From Candidatus Poribacteria bacterium (lineage in GTDB: Bacteria; Poribacteria; WGA-4E; WGA-3G), in assembly GCA_009841255.1 (NCBI GenBank), contig VXMD01000031.1, forward strand, positions 104,268-165,896: a stretch of 61,629 nt of DNA, in the 5' to 3' direction. The notes under the pieces are model-generated. The model saw only the letters and a program-made list of their open reading frames with translations, was not told the DNA's origin and searched no databases. Shown in pieces: positions 42,503-50,372 of the stretch. Both the position numbers and the translations under genes were made by a program. The stretch's first letter is position 1. Every line of letters starts with the position of its first letter.

Positions 42503-42817
42503 ACTTTCAGAGTGTAAGGTTGCTATAGAGGGTTGTTACGCACCTCTAAGGTTAGATGCCTATAGTGTAAAGCTCTAATATCTAAAATCCTGAAAGTCGT
42601 AGCTTACAGTCGTTAGTAGGGAAAGACGGGTCATGCCGAATCCCATTTGAAACATACGACTCACAACTTTTCGTAAGGTGCTTTTTCGCACGCAGTCAGG
42701 ATAGTGTCTGTTGCAGTAGGCTACAGAAGTCTTGCATATTGCAAGCAGTGGTCGTTGATCGCACGAAAGCGTCTGTAAAGATAGGTTTTTACAGACGCCT
42801 CACTCTAAAGAGTGAGG
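42480..42817 (+). ncRNA. HEARO/omega-RNA-like structured RNA, without an adjacent iscB
   Basis: The block GTGTAAGGTTGCTATAGAGG (42512-42531) followed by CGCACC, GATGCC and GTGTAAAGC resembles, from memory, the conserved core of HEARO RNAs, the omega guide RNAs of IscB nucleases. Pairing supports a folded RNA: TTTCAG/CTGAAA (42505-42510 and 42590-42595) closes the core, TAGAGG/CCTCTA lies inside (42526-42531, 42543-42548), and GTCGTA/TACGAC (42596-42601, 42655-42660) stacks next. CTTTTCGT with ACGAAAG closes a third domain. CTTGCA/TGCAAG, an 11-bp stem (42769-42779, 42788-42798) and CCTCACTC-TAAA-GAGTGAGG (42798-42817) end it. The last hairpin resembles IS200/IS605-type ends. No iscB or tnpB frame follows. 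No guide could be assigned with certainty. Confidence 0.68.
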
Positions 42818-42831
42818 TCTATCACAAATAC

Positions 42832-42860
42832 TTGAAATCCAATCGTTTCTGTGGTAAAAT
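42832..42860 (+). promoter_or_regulatory. Promoter of rpsB-tsf operon
   Basis: TTGAAA (42832-42837), 17 bases, TAAAAT (42855-42860). It lies just after the structured RNA and about 175 bases before rpsB. Confidence 0.6.
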
Positions 42861-42866
42861 ATTTGC

Positions 42867-43039
42867 ATCAATTCTGATGAAGAATGTTCATCGGGAGTTA
42901 CACAATCAATACTGGATACGACACACCTCTCGATTTGCACAGCGGGTTCTCTCGGTTGAGAGTCTGATGCAGATATGAAAGAGGTGGACGCGAAAACCCA
43001 GTGGGGGCGACCTGGCCCCCGCAAACCTAGGAGGTTTTT
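42867..43039 (+). promoter_or_regulatory. Structured rpsB leader
   Basis: Within the leader CACCTCT (about 42925) pairs with AGAGGTG (about 42980), enclosing CTCTCGGTTGAGAG, and GGGGGCGACCTGGCCCCC (about 43003-43020) forms a strong hairpin. It is followed by AGGAGG at 43029-43034. Leaders of rpsB are often bound by S2 for autoregulation; that role here is inferred. Confidence 0.5.
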
Positions 43040-43945
43040 TTGGCAGTTACAATGAAAGAACTCCTTGAATGTGGAGTTCACTTCGGACATCAAACCCGTC
43101 GTTGGAATCCGAAGATGGCAGAGTACATCTTCGCCGAACGAAACGGGATTTATATTATCGATTTGCAAAAGACGCTACGAATGCTCGAAACCGCCGCTCA
43201 TTTCGTTGAGGAGATCGCCGCAAAGGGCGGTGGCATATTATTTGTCGGCACGAAACGGCAATCCCAAGAAGCCGTGCGAAGTGAGGCGGTTCGAAGTGGT
43301 ATGTACCACGTCAATCATCGGTGGCTCGGGGGTATGCTGACGAATTTTCAAACCATCCGTCGGAGTGTCAACCGGTTGGATAAACTCGATGCAGATGAAA
43401 CCAATGGACTTTTCGATCAGATGCCGAAAAAAGAGGTAATGCGTCTGCGACGTGAGAAAGGCAAACTCGACAGCAATCTCAGTGGTGTCAGAGAGATGAA
43501 AAGGCTCCCTGAAGTCGTCGTTGTTACCGACACGCGGAAAGAACATACGGCTATCGCAGAGGCAAACAAACTCGGCATTCCCATCATCGCTATCGTTGAT
43601 ACCAACTGCGATCCCGATCCGATTGATTTGCCGGTTCCGGGGAACGATGACGCTATCCGTTCGATTCGTCTTATTTGCTCCGTCTTAGCCGATGCAGTCA
43701 TCAGTGGCAGAGGAGACGCGTTAGAAGGCGCAGAGGTCGCAACGGAAACAGAACAGTCCGAAGCGCCTGTGGCGCAAGTGGATGCTATACTTGAAGTGGA
43801 AAGGCATGAGGAAGAAAGTGTCGCGATTCTCGAAGAAGCGCAACTGTCGGCAGAGCCGGAGGCGATCGGCGATGGCGAACAGCGTCAGGCACGGGCGCCG
43901 CGTCAACGACGCAGAGGAAGACCACCGCGGCGACCGTCTCAATAA
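43040..43945 (+). CDS. rpsB: 30S ribosomal protein S2
   Basis: 301 residues, start TTG at 43040 with AGGAGG five bases upstream. The S2 core spans about residues 1-225: [83 protein letters not shown] and [20 protein letters not shown]. An unusual C-terminal extension of about 75 residues is first acidic (Glu-rich) and then very basic ([20 protein letters not shown]). It begins the classic rpsB-tsf-frr-cdsA-dxr-rseP cluster. Confidence 0.97.
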   Translation: MAVTMKELLECGVHFGHQTRRWNPKMAEYIFAERNGIYIIDLQKTLRMLETAAHFVEEIAAKGGGILFVGTKRQSQEAVRSEAVRSGMYHVNHRWLGGMLTNFQTIRRSVNRLDKLDADETNGLFDQMPKKEVMRLRREKGKLDSNLSGVREMKRLPEVVVVTDTRKEHTAIAEANKLGIPIIAIVDTNCDPDPIDLPVPGNDDAIRSIRLICSVLADAVISGRGDALEGAEVATETEQSEAPVAQVDAILEVERHEEESVAILEEAQLSAEPEAIGDGEQRQARAPRQRRRGRPPRRPSQ

Positions 43946-43949
43946 ATGA

Positions 43950-44075
43950 GTAAACAGTTTTCAGTTATCAGTTAAAGTAAAGACGGATTTGTTAAACGAA
44001 AACCTCTTTAACTGATAACTGAAAACTGAAAGGATTTTTGAAAAAAATCTGAACCGAAAACCACTACTAAAAAAG
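43950..44075. repeat. rpsB-tsf intergenic repeat
   Basis: Heptamers (AGTTTTCAGTTATCAGTTA), the module GATTTGTTAAACGAAAACC(TCTT), more heptamers and a hairpin AAAGGATTTTTGAAAAAAATC. The module is the exact complement of 7426-7448 in tamB. It is followed by the tsf ribosome-binding site AAAGGAGG. Confidence 0.88.
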
Positions 44076-44083
44076 GAGGATAA

Positions 44084-44677
44084 ATGGCAATTACAGCAAA
44101 GCTTGTTAGCGACCTCCGTTCACGCACGGGGGCAGGGATTATGGACTGCAAAAAGGCGCTAACAGAAACGAACGGAAATATTGACGAAGCGATTCAGAAA
44201 CTACGGGAGCAGGGATTGAAAGCTTCCGAAGTCAAAGGCGGTAGAGCGACAGAAGAAGGATTGATCGTTTCCTACATCCATCCCGGCAGCCGTGTTGGTA
44301 CGTTAGTCGAAATCAATTGCGAAACCGATTTCGTCGCACGAACAGAGCAATTCCAAACATTGGGAAAAGAGATCGCTATGCAGGTCGCAGCCGCAAAACC
44401 GAAATACATTAAATCGGAAGATGTACCGGCTGAAGATCTTGAAACAGAGAAAGCGATTCTGAAAGCACAAGCTGAGCAGGAGGGTAAACCCCCACATATC
44501 GCTGAGCGGATTGTTGAAGGACGCATCTCTAAATATTACACAGAGACCTGTCTCCTACAGCAGCCTTATATCCGAGATTCAGACAAGACCGTCGAGACCC
44601 TCGTAAAGGACGCAATCGCTCAATTAGGTGAGAACATCGTCGTCAAACGTTTTGTGCTCTATGTACTTGGACAGTAA
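44084..44677 (+). CDS. tsf: Elongation factor Ts
   Basis: 197 residues, the short form of EF-Ts. The N-terminal UBA-like domain has LVSDLRSRTGAGIMDCKKAL with TNGNIDEAIQKLREQG. It is followed by the core with VGTLVEINCETDFVARTEQF and the C-terminal LLQQPYIRDSDKTVETLVKD. It exchanges GDP for GTP on EF-Tu. Strong AAAGGAGG upstream. It follows rpsB as usual, but the next gene is frr because pyrH is missing. Confidence 0.97.
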   Translation: MAITAKLVSDLRSRTGAGIMDCKKALTETNGNIDEAIQKLREQGLKASEVKGGRATEEGLIVSYIHPGSRVGTLVEINCETDFVARTEQFQTLGKEIAMQVAAAKPKYIKSEDVPAEDLETEKAILKAQAEQEGKPPHIAERIVEGRISKYYTETCLLQQPYIRDSDKTVETLVKDAIAQLGENIVVKRFVLYVLGQ

Positions 44678-44699
44678 ATAGGAAAGTGTAACCCTACAG

Positions 44700-44832
44700 T
44701 CTTAATGTGAACCAGAACTGTAGCCTGTAAGCGAAGCGGAAGGGTTTTTGCTTGGGCGTTTCTCCTAGCTCTACGGGGATTAACCCCTAAATCCAAGACC
44801 CACCTGACCGAACCGCAAGGAATGATTAAAAA
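44700..44832. repeat. tsf-frr intergenic element with CCGCAAGG end
   Basis: The right end CCACCTGACCGAACCGCAAGG (44801-44821) belongs to the MITE-like family and gives frr its AAGG site. The middle has GTAGCCTGTAAGCG and the GTTTTTGCTTGGGCGTTTCT unit also seen at 19.0, 20.2, 22.1 and 47.7 kb. It is 5'-degraded compared with the 20.0 kb copy. Confidence 0.8.
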
Positions 44833-45420
44833 ATGCAACAGCAGATTCTTCAACAGGCGGAGTCCCGGATGAAGAAGACAATCGAAGCAACAGCGACGAA
44901 ATTGTCACACGTCCAAACAGGGCGTGCTACACCGGCACTCTTAGATCAGGTTAGCGTTACTTATTACGGCAGCAAAAGTCCCCTGAGTCAGGTCGGCACG
45001 ATTACTACCCCTGAACCGCGGCTGCTCGTCATTCAACCCTGGGACAAAACGCTAATTACAGAAATTGAGAAAGCGATCGCACACTCAGATTTGGGACTCT
45101 CAACGAGTAATGACGGAAACGTTATCCGAATCCAAATCCCCGAACTCACATTGGAACGCAGGACCGAGCTAACAAAGGTCGTACGCAAGCTTGCCGAAGA
45201 GGGTAAGGTCGCAATTCGGAATATCCGACGTGACGCCAATGAAGCCGTTAAAAAAACCGACGGTGGTGATGGGGGTAGCGGCGGTAAAAGCAGAGGGCGG
45301 GGTGGCGATAGAAAGCGTGGAAAAGCGAGCGCGGATCCCGTTCAGCAGCTTACCGATAAGTACATCGACCAGATTAACGAACTGACGGAGACGAAAGAAT
45401 CCGAATTATTAGAAACTTGA
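44833..45420 (+). CDS. frr: Ribosome recycling factor
   Basis: 195 residues. The core is clear: RMKKTIEATATKLSHVQTGRA, ATPALLDQVSVTYYGSKSPLSQ, LLVIQPWDKTLITEIEKAI and VRKLAEEGKVAIRNIRRDAN near the end. In place of the usual short turn (KKLEKDGEISEDE-like) between the last two long helices there is a Gly/Arg/Lys-rich insert of about 30 residues (around 138-167, GGDGGSGGK...RGKASADP). The C-terminal QQLTDKYIDQINELTETKE is normal. It splits post-termination ribosomes with EF-G. Confidence 0.96.
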   Translation: MQQQILQQAESRMKKTIEATATKLSHVQTGRATPALLDQVSVTYYGSKSPLSQVGTITTPEPRLLVIQPWDKTLITEIEKAIAHSDLGLSTSNDGNVIRIQIPELTLERRTELTKVVRKLAEEGKVAIRNIRRDANEAVKKTDGGDGGSGGKSRGRGGDRKRGKASADPVQQLTDKYIDQINELTETKESELLET

Positions 45421-45424
45421 GGAA

Positions 45425-45527
45425 TAGTAACCAGTCGCCAGTTACCAGTGGCCAGTTAAGAGATTTTCATTTAACGAACGCCTCTTGTAACTGGGAACTG
45501 TTAACCGGAAACTGGACACTCTAAAAA
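45425..45527. repeat. frr-cdsA intergenic heptamer tract
   Basis: GTAACCAGTCGCCAGTTACC heptamers, the AAGAGATTTTCATTTAACG...CCTCTT module and heptamers AACTGGGAACTGTTAACC, ending with an A-rich TAAAAATATG start for cdsA that has no Shine-Dalgarno. Confidence 0.85.
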
Positions 45528-45528
45528 T

Positions 45529-46359
45529 ATGTTTTGGCGGCGCGCCTTGAGTGTGGTTGTGCTGGCACCGTTAGTCCTCCTAATTGTTTATAAAGGGGAT
45601 TGGCTCTATCTCATACTTGTATCTGTCGCCGTGGTGATGATGCAAGTTGAGTACTGTCGTTTAGCACAGCACTTCACGGAAAAATTGAATCCGGTGATGC
45701 CGGCACTCTTGTCAGGTGTATTCTGTTTCGTCGCGTATTTTTTGCCTGAACTTACACAGACAACGTCTGCCTCAACCGTCATATTCAGTTACTTTACCTT
45801 CGTGTTCATTTATATTTTCGCAGAAAGTATTTTTCGGGCGAAGGTCGCCGGTGAATTGCTCGCTGTCACACTCAAACTCACCGGTATTTTAACGATCGGT
45901 TGGGCATTAGGCTACCATCTTATCTTACTCCGAAACTCGGATCCGATCGGGCGGCAACTGATTTTCCTATTGGCTGGAATCATTTGGTGTAGCGATACCG
46001 GGGCGTATCTCGTTGGGAGAGCGTTCGGTAAACACAAACTTGGCACGCCGGTCAGTCCACGAAAGACAATCGAGGGAACGATTGGTGGATTGGTCGTCGG
46101 CACTTTGACGAGTTTCTTGCTAAATGCACTCCTTCTCAAAGAAACACTCTCTTGGGAGCACGCTGTCTTTCTTGGACTGCTACTCAGCGTCTTGGGACAA
46201 CTCGGAGATCTCAGTGCCTCTTTGATGAAGCGAACTGCCGGTGTTAAGGACTCCGGACAGGTTATCCCTGGACACGGTGGATTTATTGATAGGTGCGACA
46301 GCCTAATTTTCAGCACACCTGTGCTCTATTATTATCTGGCATTGACGGGACACTTTTGA
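45529..46359 (+). CDS. cdsA: Phosphatidate cytidylyltransferase
   Basis: 276 residues and about eight membrane helices. The C-terminal CdsA signature is complete: GTPVSPRKTIEGTIGGLVVG, then LGDLSASLMKRTAGVKDSGQ and VIPGHGGFIDRCDSLIFSTP. It makes CDP-diacylglycerol from phosphatidate and CTP at the inner membrane. In most genomes uppS precedes cdsA; here frr does. The N-terminus begins with the basic MFWRRAL. Confidence 0.96.
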   Translation: MFWRRALSVVVLAPLVLLIVYKGDWLYLILVSVAVVMMQVEYCRLAQHFTEKLNPVMPALLSGVFCFVAYFLPELTQTTSASTVIFSYFTFVFIYIFAESIFRAKVAGELLAVTLKLTGILTIGWALGYHLILLRNSDPIGRQLIFLLAGIIWCSDTGAYLVGRAFGKHKLGTPVSPRKTIEGTIGGLVVGTLTSFLLNALLLKETLSWEHAVFLGLLLSVLGQLGDLSASLMKRTAGVKDSGQVIPGHGGFIDRCDSLIFSTPVLYYYLALTGHF

Positions 46360-46460
46360 TGGTTCTCAGTGCGGATTGCTACGCAACCCTTTCGGGAGTC
46401 GGTTATCGGACGATTGCCCAACAAAGTCCTCTTGAAACCGACGGCCGACAACCATAAAAC

Positions 46461-47621
46461 ATGAAGCATATCGCCATACTTGGTAGCACCGGTTCTATTG
46501 GGAAGAATACCCTCAGCGTTGTCGAAACGCATGCTGACGAATTTAAGGTAGTCGGTCTCGCAGCGAACCGGGATATCGACACCCTTGAGCAACAGATTCG
46601 ACAGTATCGTCCCGCGTTGGCAGCTCTAAATGAACCGACAGCCGCAGCACAACTCCGAGAACGGATTCGAGATATCAACTGCACACAAGTCCTCGCTGGC
46701 ACCGAGGGGCTTCAAGCCGTAGCAACGATGCCGCAAGCGTCCCAAGTCTTGGATGGAATGGGCGGAAGTGCTGGCTTGCTACCAACTTTGGCAGCGATTA
46801 ACGCCGGGAAAGACATCGCCTTCGTTAATAAAGAGGTTATGGTGATGGCGGGATCGCTTGTGAATGCAGCCGTTCAAAAAAACGGTGTTAACTTAATACC
46901 GATAGATGGCGAAATGAGTGCCATCTTCCAATGCTTAGAGGGTGCGCGCGATCAACAGGCGGATATCCATCGACTCCTGATTACCGCGTCAGGGGGACCG
47001 TTCCGAGAGGCACCCAAAGAGACACTCTATTCCGTCACGCCGCAGCAAGCACTCCAGCACCCGAACTGGAAAATGGGACAGAAAATCACAATCGACTCCG
47101 CGACGATGATGAACAAAGGGCTGGAGGTCATTGAGGCGAAATGGTTGTTCGATATAGAACTCTCGAAGATTGACATCGTCGTCCACCCAGAGAGTATTGT
47201 CCATTCTATGGTGGAATGGACAGATGGGTCCACGCTCGCACAACTGGGACCCACAGATATGCGTATTATGATTCAATACGCTTTAACCTATCCCCGGAGA
47301 CTCTCAACACCTGTGCCACGTTTGGATCTGATGGAGGCACGCACACTACACTTTGAACCGGTTGACTTTGAGAAATTTCCATGCCTATCCCTGGCGTATA
47401 CCGCCGCAGAAGTCGGTGGCACACTCCCTGTCGTACTCAGTAGCGCAGATGAGGTGGTCGTGGAAGCTTTTCTTGATACATGCATCGGATTTATGGATAT
47501 TCCCGCGATCCTCGAGCGCGTGATGGATAAGCATGAAGTGATCCCTAATCCAACGCTTGCCGATATTCTTGAGGTTGACCGCTGGACAAAATCAACAGCA
47601 CGTTCAATAATAAAAAAATAA
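46461..47621 (+). CDS. dxr: 1-Deoxy-D-xylulose-5-phosphate reductoisomerase
   Basis: 386 residues, full length. The NADPH-binding motif is HIAILGSTGSIGKNTLSVV. The catalytic region has FVNKEVMVMAG, PIDGEMSAIFQCLEG, LLITASGGPFRE and KMGQKITIDSATMMNKGLEVIEA (split here as KMGQKITIDSATMMNKG and LEVIEA). The C-terminal helical domain follows. It converts DXP to MEP, the step after dxs (15.3 kb). It follows cdsA after about 100 bases of degraded heptamer repeat. Confidence 0.97.
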   Translation: MKHIAILGSTGSIGKNTLSVVETHADEFKVVGLAANRDIDTLEQQIRQYRPALAALNEPTAAAQLRERIRDINCTQVLAGTEGLQAVATMPQASQVLDGMGGSAGLLPTLAAINAGKDIAFVNKEVMVMAGSLVNAAVQKNGVNLIPIDGEMSAIFQCLEGARDQQADIHRLLITASGGPFREAPKETLYSVTPQQALQHPNWKMGQKITIDSATMMNKGLEVIEAKWLFDIELSKIDIVVHPESIVHSMVEWTDGSTLAQLGPTDMRIMIQYALTYPRRLSTPVPRLDLMEARTLHFEPVDFEKFPCLSLAYTAAEVGGTLPVVLSSADEVVVEAFLDTCIGFMDIPAILERVMDKHEVIPNPTLADILEVDRWTKSTARSIIKK

Positions 47622-47625
47622 AAAG

Positions 47626-47750
47626 AAGTAACCAGTCACCAGTGTCCGGTTTCCAGTTAAGAGGTGTTTTTGCTTGGGCGTTTCCGTCGTTTAACAATGC
47701 CCTCTTGTAACTGGCAACTTCTTTACTGGTAACTGATAATGAGGTAATAA
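47626..47750. repeat. dxr-rseP intergenic repeat with nested unit
   Basis: Heptamers GTAACCAGTCACCAGTGTCC lead to CCAGTTAAGAGG, whose complement CCTCTTGTAACTGG closes the module. Between them is a nested GTTTTTGCTTGGGCGTTTC unit, evidence for one repeat inserted in another. The end is GGTAACTGATAATGAGGTAA, which gives rseP a GAGG site. Confidence 0.87.
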
Positions 47751-47755
47751 ACACC

Positions 47756-49447
47756 ATGGAATTCTTCGTTGACCTGATTAGCTCCACAATTCCGTACATA
47801 AAAACGGCGTTTCTCGCCATTATTCCTCTCGGATTTATTATTTTTATTCATGAACTCGGTCATTTTTATGCCGCGAAACGGTGTGGTATTAAAGTAAATA
47901 CCTTCTCACTCGGATTCGGTCCGAAACTCATCGGATTTCAGCGCGGTGAAACAGATTATAGAATCTCACTCTTGCCATTTGGCGGCTATGTTCAAATGGA
48001 AGGAGAGAGTCCAACTGAACAAACCGGCGCACCCGGTGAATTCTCAAGTGCATCGATCGGCAGTCGAGCGTTTGTTGTCGCCGCAGGTCCCGCAGTGAAT
48101 CTGTTGTTCGGTGTGTTGGTATACTGGCTCGTCTTTGCTACCGGAATTAACACGGATTCCGCTCGGTTAATCGGTGGGTTAACAGGCTTACCCCTCGGTG
48201 AAAAAGAGGCAATTCAGATCGGTTGGGTCGCTGATGATGGACCCGGCGCCGTGGGTGGGCTTATGCCGGGTGATACAATCGTTTCCGTCAATAGAGATCC
48301 AATTGGCCACTGGGCGACGTTCCAAACACGGGTTTTCACGAGCGCAAACAAACCGCTTGATCTCGTTGTCGAGCGAGATGGTGAACGCAAATTCCTTTCT
48401 GTGATACCCGATGCTGAGCCGAGTGTCAGAGGAGATATAGGTATCATTCGAGTGAGCAGTAGAGCCGAAACGGTCGTCAGCGACATTGAAGAAGGAAGTC
48501 TCGCCGCACAAATAGGGATCCAAGTCGGCGACCAGATCGAGAGTATCAACGGTAAGAAACTCCACAACGTTCCGTATTTTGGGTATGGCGTCTGGCACGC
48601 TTCCCAAGACTGGCGTAATGAGAAATATCAGGCACTTTATCAAAGTATTAACGAAAACCGAAAAGTGTTGACGCTCGGTATTCGCCGCGGCGATGAGACG
48701 CTCACACTTCAACTGCCGGTACGCTGGCAAGTGAAAGCGAGTATTCAAGACGATAGCATCGCACAAAACGCTGGAATCCGAGATGGGGACGTGCTTATGA
48801 CGCTTAACGGAGCGTCAGTAGATAACGCAACGCTCTATTCTGAACTCAAGACACTGGAAACCGGTCAACCCGTCGAAATCGGTTTGATGCGCGATGGAAA
48901 TCTGAAAAACGTAACGCTCGTCACAGAGACGCAAAACTTAGAGACTGACACCAAGGGAGTACGCTTCGGATTGGCGTGGCAGACCTCCCTCAGTGGAATG
49001 GAATTTGCCCCAAAAACAGCACCTTTACCGGATTATGACTTCTTCGCAGCGTTCGGGAAAGGCGTTGAAGCAACATGGTTAACCTTTACAACTGTTGGTA
49101 AAACCTTGCAACAGTTGGTAGGTGGTGAGGTATCGCCGAAGCACCTCGCAGGTCCAATCGGTATCGCGAACGCCACGAGCCGTATGTTTGACCGGGTCGG
49201 ATTGAGTAGTGTCCTCTTTTTCATTGGATTCATTAGCATCAATCTTTGCATCGTCAACCTGCTGCCGATTCCGATTGCTGACGGAGGACAGTTGCTGTTC
49301 TTCGCCGTTGAGAAGATCCGCGGCAGACCCATGCCCCGGAGAGCACAAGAGATTGTTCAACAGGTTTGTATCGTTCTTCTGATTGCACTCTTCTTGTACA
49401 TCACTTGGTTCGACGGTATGTCCCTGATTCACGATCTACGGAATTAA
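47756..49447 (+). CDS. rseP: Site-2 intramembrane zinc metalloprotease (M50, RseP-like)
   Basis: 563 residues. The first membrane helix carries the zinc motif HELGHFYAAKRCGIKVN (HExxH), followed by FSLGFGPKLIGF and the short PFGGYVQMEGESP segment. Two or three PDZ domains occupy about residues 130-400 (GLMPGDTIVSVN, IQVGDQIESINGKKL, IRDGDVLMTLNGAS). The last membrane helices include NLLPIPIADGGQLLFFAVE, with the third zinc ligand Asp. RseP cleaves anti-sigma factors or signal peptides within the membrane. It is longer than E. coli RseP (450) by an extra PDZ region. Confidence 0.95.
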   Translation: MEFFVDLISSTIPYIKTAFLAIIPLGFIIFIHELGHFYAAKRCGIKVNTFSLGFGPKLIGFQRGETDYRISLLPFGGYVQMEGESPTEQTGAPGEFSSASIGSRAFVVAAGPAVNLLFGVLVYWLVFATGINTDSARLIGGLTGLPLGEKEAIQIGWVADDGPGAVGGLMPGDTIVSVNRDPIGHWATFQTRVFTSANKPLDLVVERDGERKFLSVIPDAEPSVRGDIGIIRVSSRAETVVSDIEEGSLAAQIGIQVGDQIESINGKKLHNVPYFGYGVWHASQDWRNEKYQALYQSINENRKVLTLGIRRGDETLTLQLPVRWQVKASIQDDSIAQNAGIRDGDVLMTLNGASVDNATLYSELKTLETGQPVEIGLMRDGNLKNVTLVTETQNLETDTKGVRFGLAWQTSLSGMEFAPKTAPLPDYDFFAAFGKGVEATWLTFTTVGKTLQQLVGGEVSPKHLAGPIGIANATSRMFDRVGLSSVLFFIGFISINLCIVNLLPIPIADGGQLLFFAVEKIRGRPMPRRAQEIVQQVCIVLLIALFLYITWFDGMSLIHDLRN

Positions 49448-49560
49448 GGGTTATAGGTTCTTGGTGCGGGTTTTCTTCGAAAATCCTTTAGGTTATAAGT
49501 TAAGAGGGTTTCTGTGCCTGAAGAATCTTAACTTATAACTTATAACTTATAACTTATAAA
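49448..49560. repeat. rseP-UDG intergenic repeat
   Basis: TAAGGGTTATAGGTTC, a CGGGTTTTCTTCGAAAATCC hairpin, and heptamers of the AACTTATAACTTATAACTT type running directly into the A-rich start of the next gene. Confidence 0.85.
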
Positions 49561-49562
49561 AT

Positions 49563-50279
49563 ATGGATAGAGACAATCTCAGAAAAGAATATGTAGAACT
49601 TATTGCAAGTGCGAGGGAACACGTGGAAGAACAACTTCAACTCGGTTTCATAGAATCAGAACTCAGCGAACCTGAGCGGGAATCGCCTTATGCGAATCTT
49701 GATCTACCCGCGCTGGCTACAGACGCCGCAAGTTGCACCAAATGTCGGCTGCACGAAACACGGAACAGTGTGGTTTTTGGTGTCGGAAACCCGGACACTA
49801 ACCTCATGTTTATCGGTGAAGCACCGGGAGCTGATGAAGATCGGCAGGGGGAACCTTTTGTCGGTAGAGCCGGTCAATTGCTCACACAAATCATTGAGGC
49901 AGGCATGAAACTCAAGCGCGAAGACGTCTATATCGCCAATGTGCTTAAGTGTCGTCCCCCCGGCAACAGAAACCCTAACCCCGATGAGGTCGAAACCTGC
50001 AGCCCGTATTTGGTGCGTCAAATAGAACTCATTCAACCGAAGGTGATTGTGGCACTTGGGAGTTTCGCCGCCCAAATGTTGCTTGGAACAAAAATCGGTA
50101 TCACAAAACTTCGCGGGGAGTTCCAGCCGTGTAATGTACCAGGATTACGCGTCCTGCCACATAAAAAACCACCAGCGGTCATGCCGACGTATCACCCAGC
50201 ATATCTGCTCAGAAACCCGAGTGGTAAACGTGATGTGTGGGAAGATGTTAAAAAGGTGCTCGCGTTTTTAGAAGAATAG
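49563..50279 (+). CDS. Uracil-DNA glycosylase, family 4 (iron-sulfur type)
   Basis: 238 residues. An N-terminal helix is followed by the UDG family 4 core. [20 protein letters not shown] supplies two cluster Cys, then [25 protein letters not shown] (split [25 protein letters not shown]) and [21 protein letters not shown] with the other two Cys, HKKPP and [13 protein letters not shown]. The enzyme removes uracil from DNA and binds a 4Fe-4S cluster. No Shine-Dalgarno: heptamers run to ATAAAATATG. Confidence 0.94.
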   Translation: MDRDNLRKEYVELIASAREHVEEQLQLGFIESELSEPERESPYANLDLPALATDAASCTKCRLHETRNSVVFGVGNPDTNLMFIGEAPGADEDRQGEPFVGRAGQLLTQIIEAGMKLKREDVYIANVLKCRPPGNRNPNPDEVETCSPYLVRQIELIQPKVIVALGSFAAQMLLGTKIGITKLRGEFQPCNVPGLRVLPHKKPPAVMPTYHPAYLLRNPSGKRDVWEDVKKVLAFLEE

Positions 50280-50280
50280 C

Positions 50281-50350
50281 AGTCAGTTACAAGCATTGTA
50301 GGTTGGGTTGAGCGAAGTGTATCTGCTTAAAACTGCAATAGAAAGTAGGG
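50281..50350. repeat. Fragment of the TAGGTTGGGTTGA element
   Basis: CATTGTAGGTTGGGTTGAGC (50294-50313) and the following GCAATAGAAA match the left part of the 27.9 kb MITE-like element. It is truncated on the right. Confidence 0.65.
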
Positions 50351-50372
50351 CGAAAACTTAATCGTTAAAAAT

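Noticed and set aside
42818-43039. Remnant of iscB or tnpB after the structured RNA
   Set aside because: No RuvC, HNH or zinc motifs in any frame; the region fits an rpsB promoter and leader.
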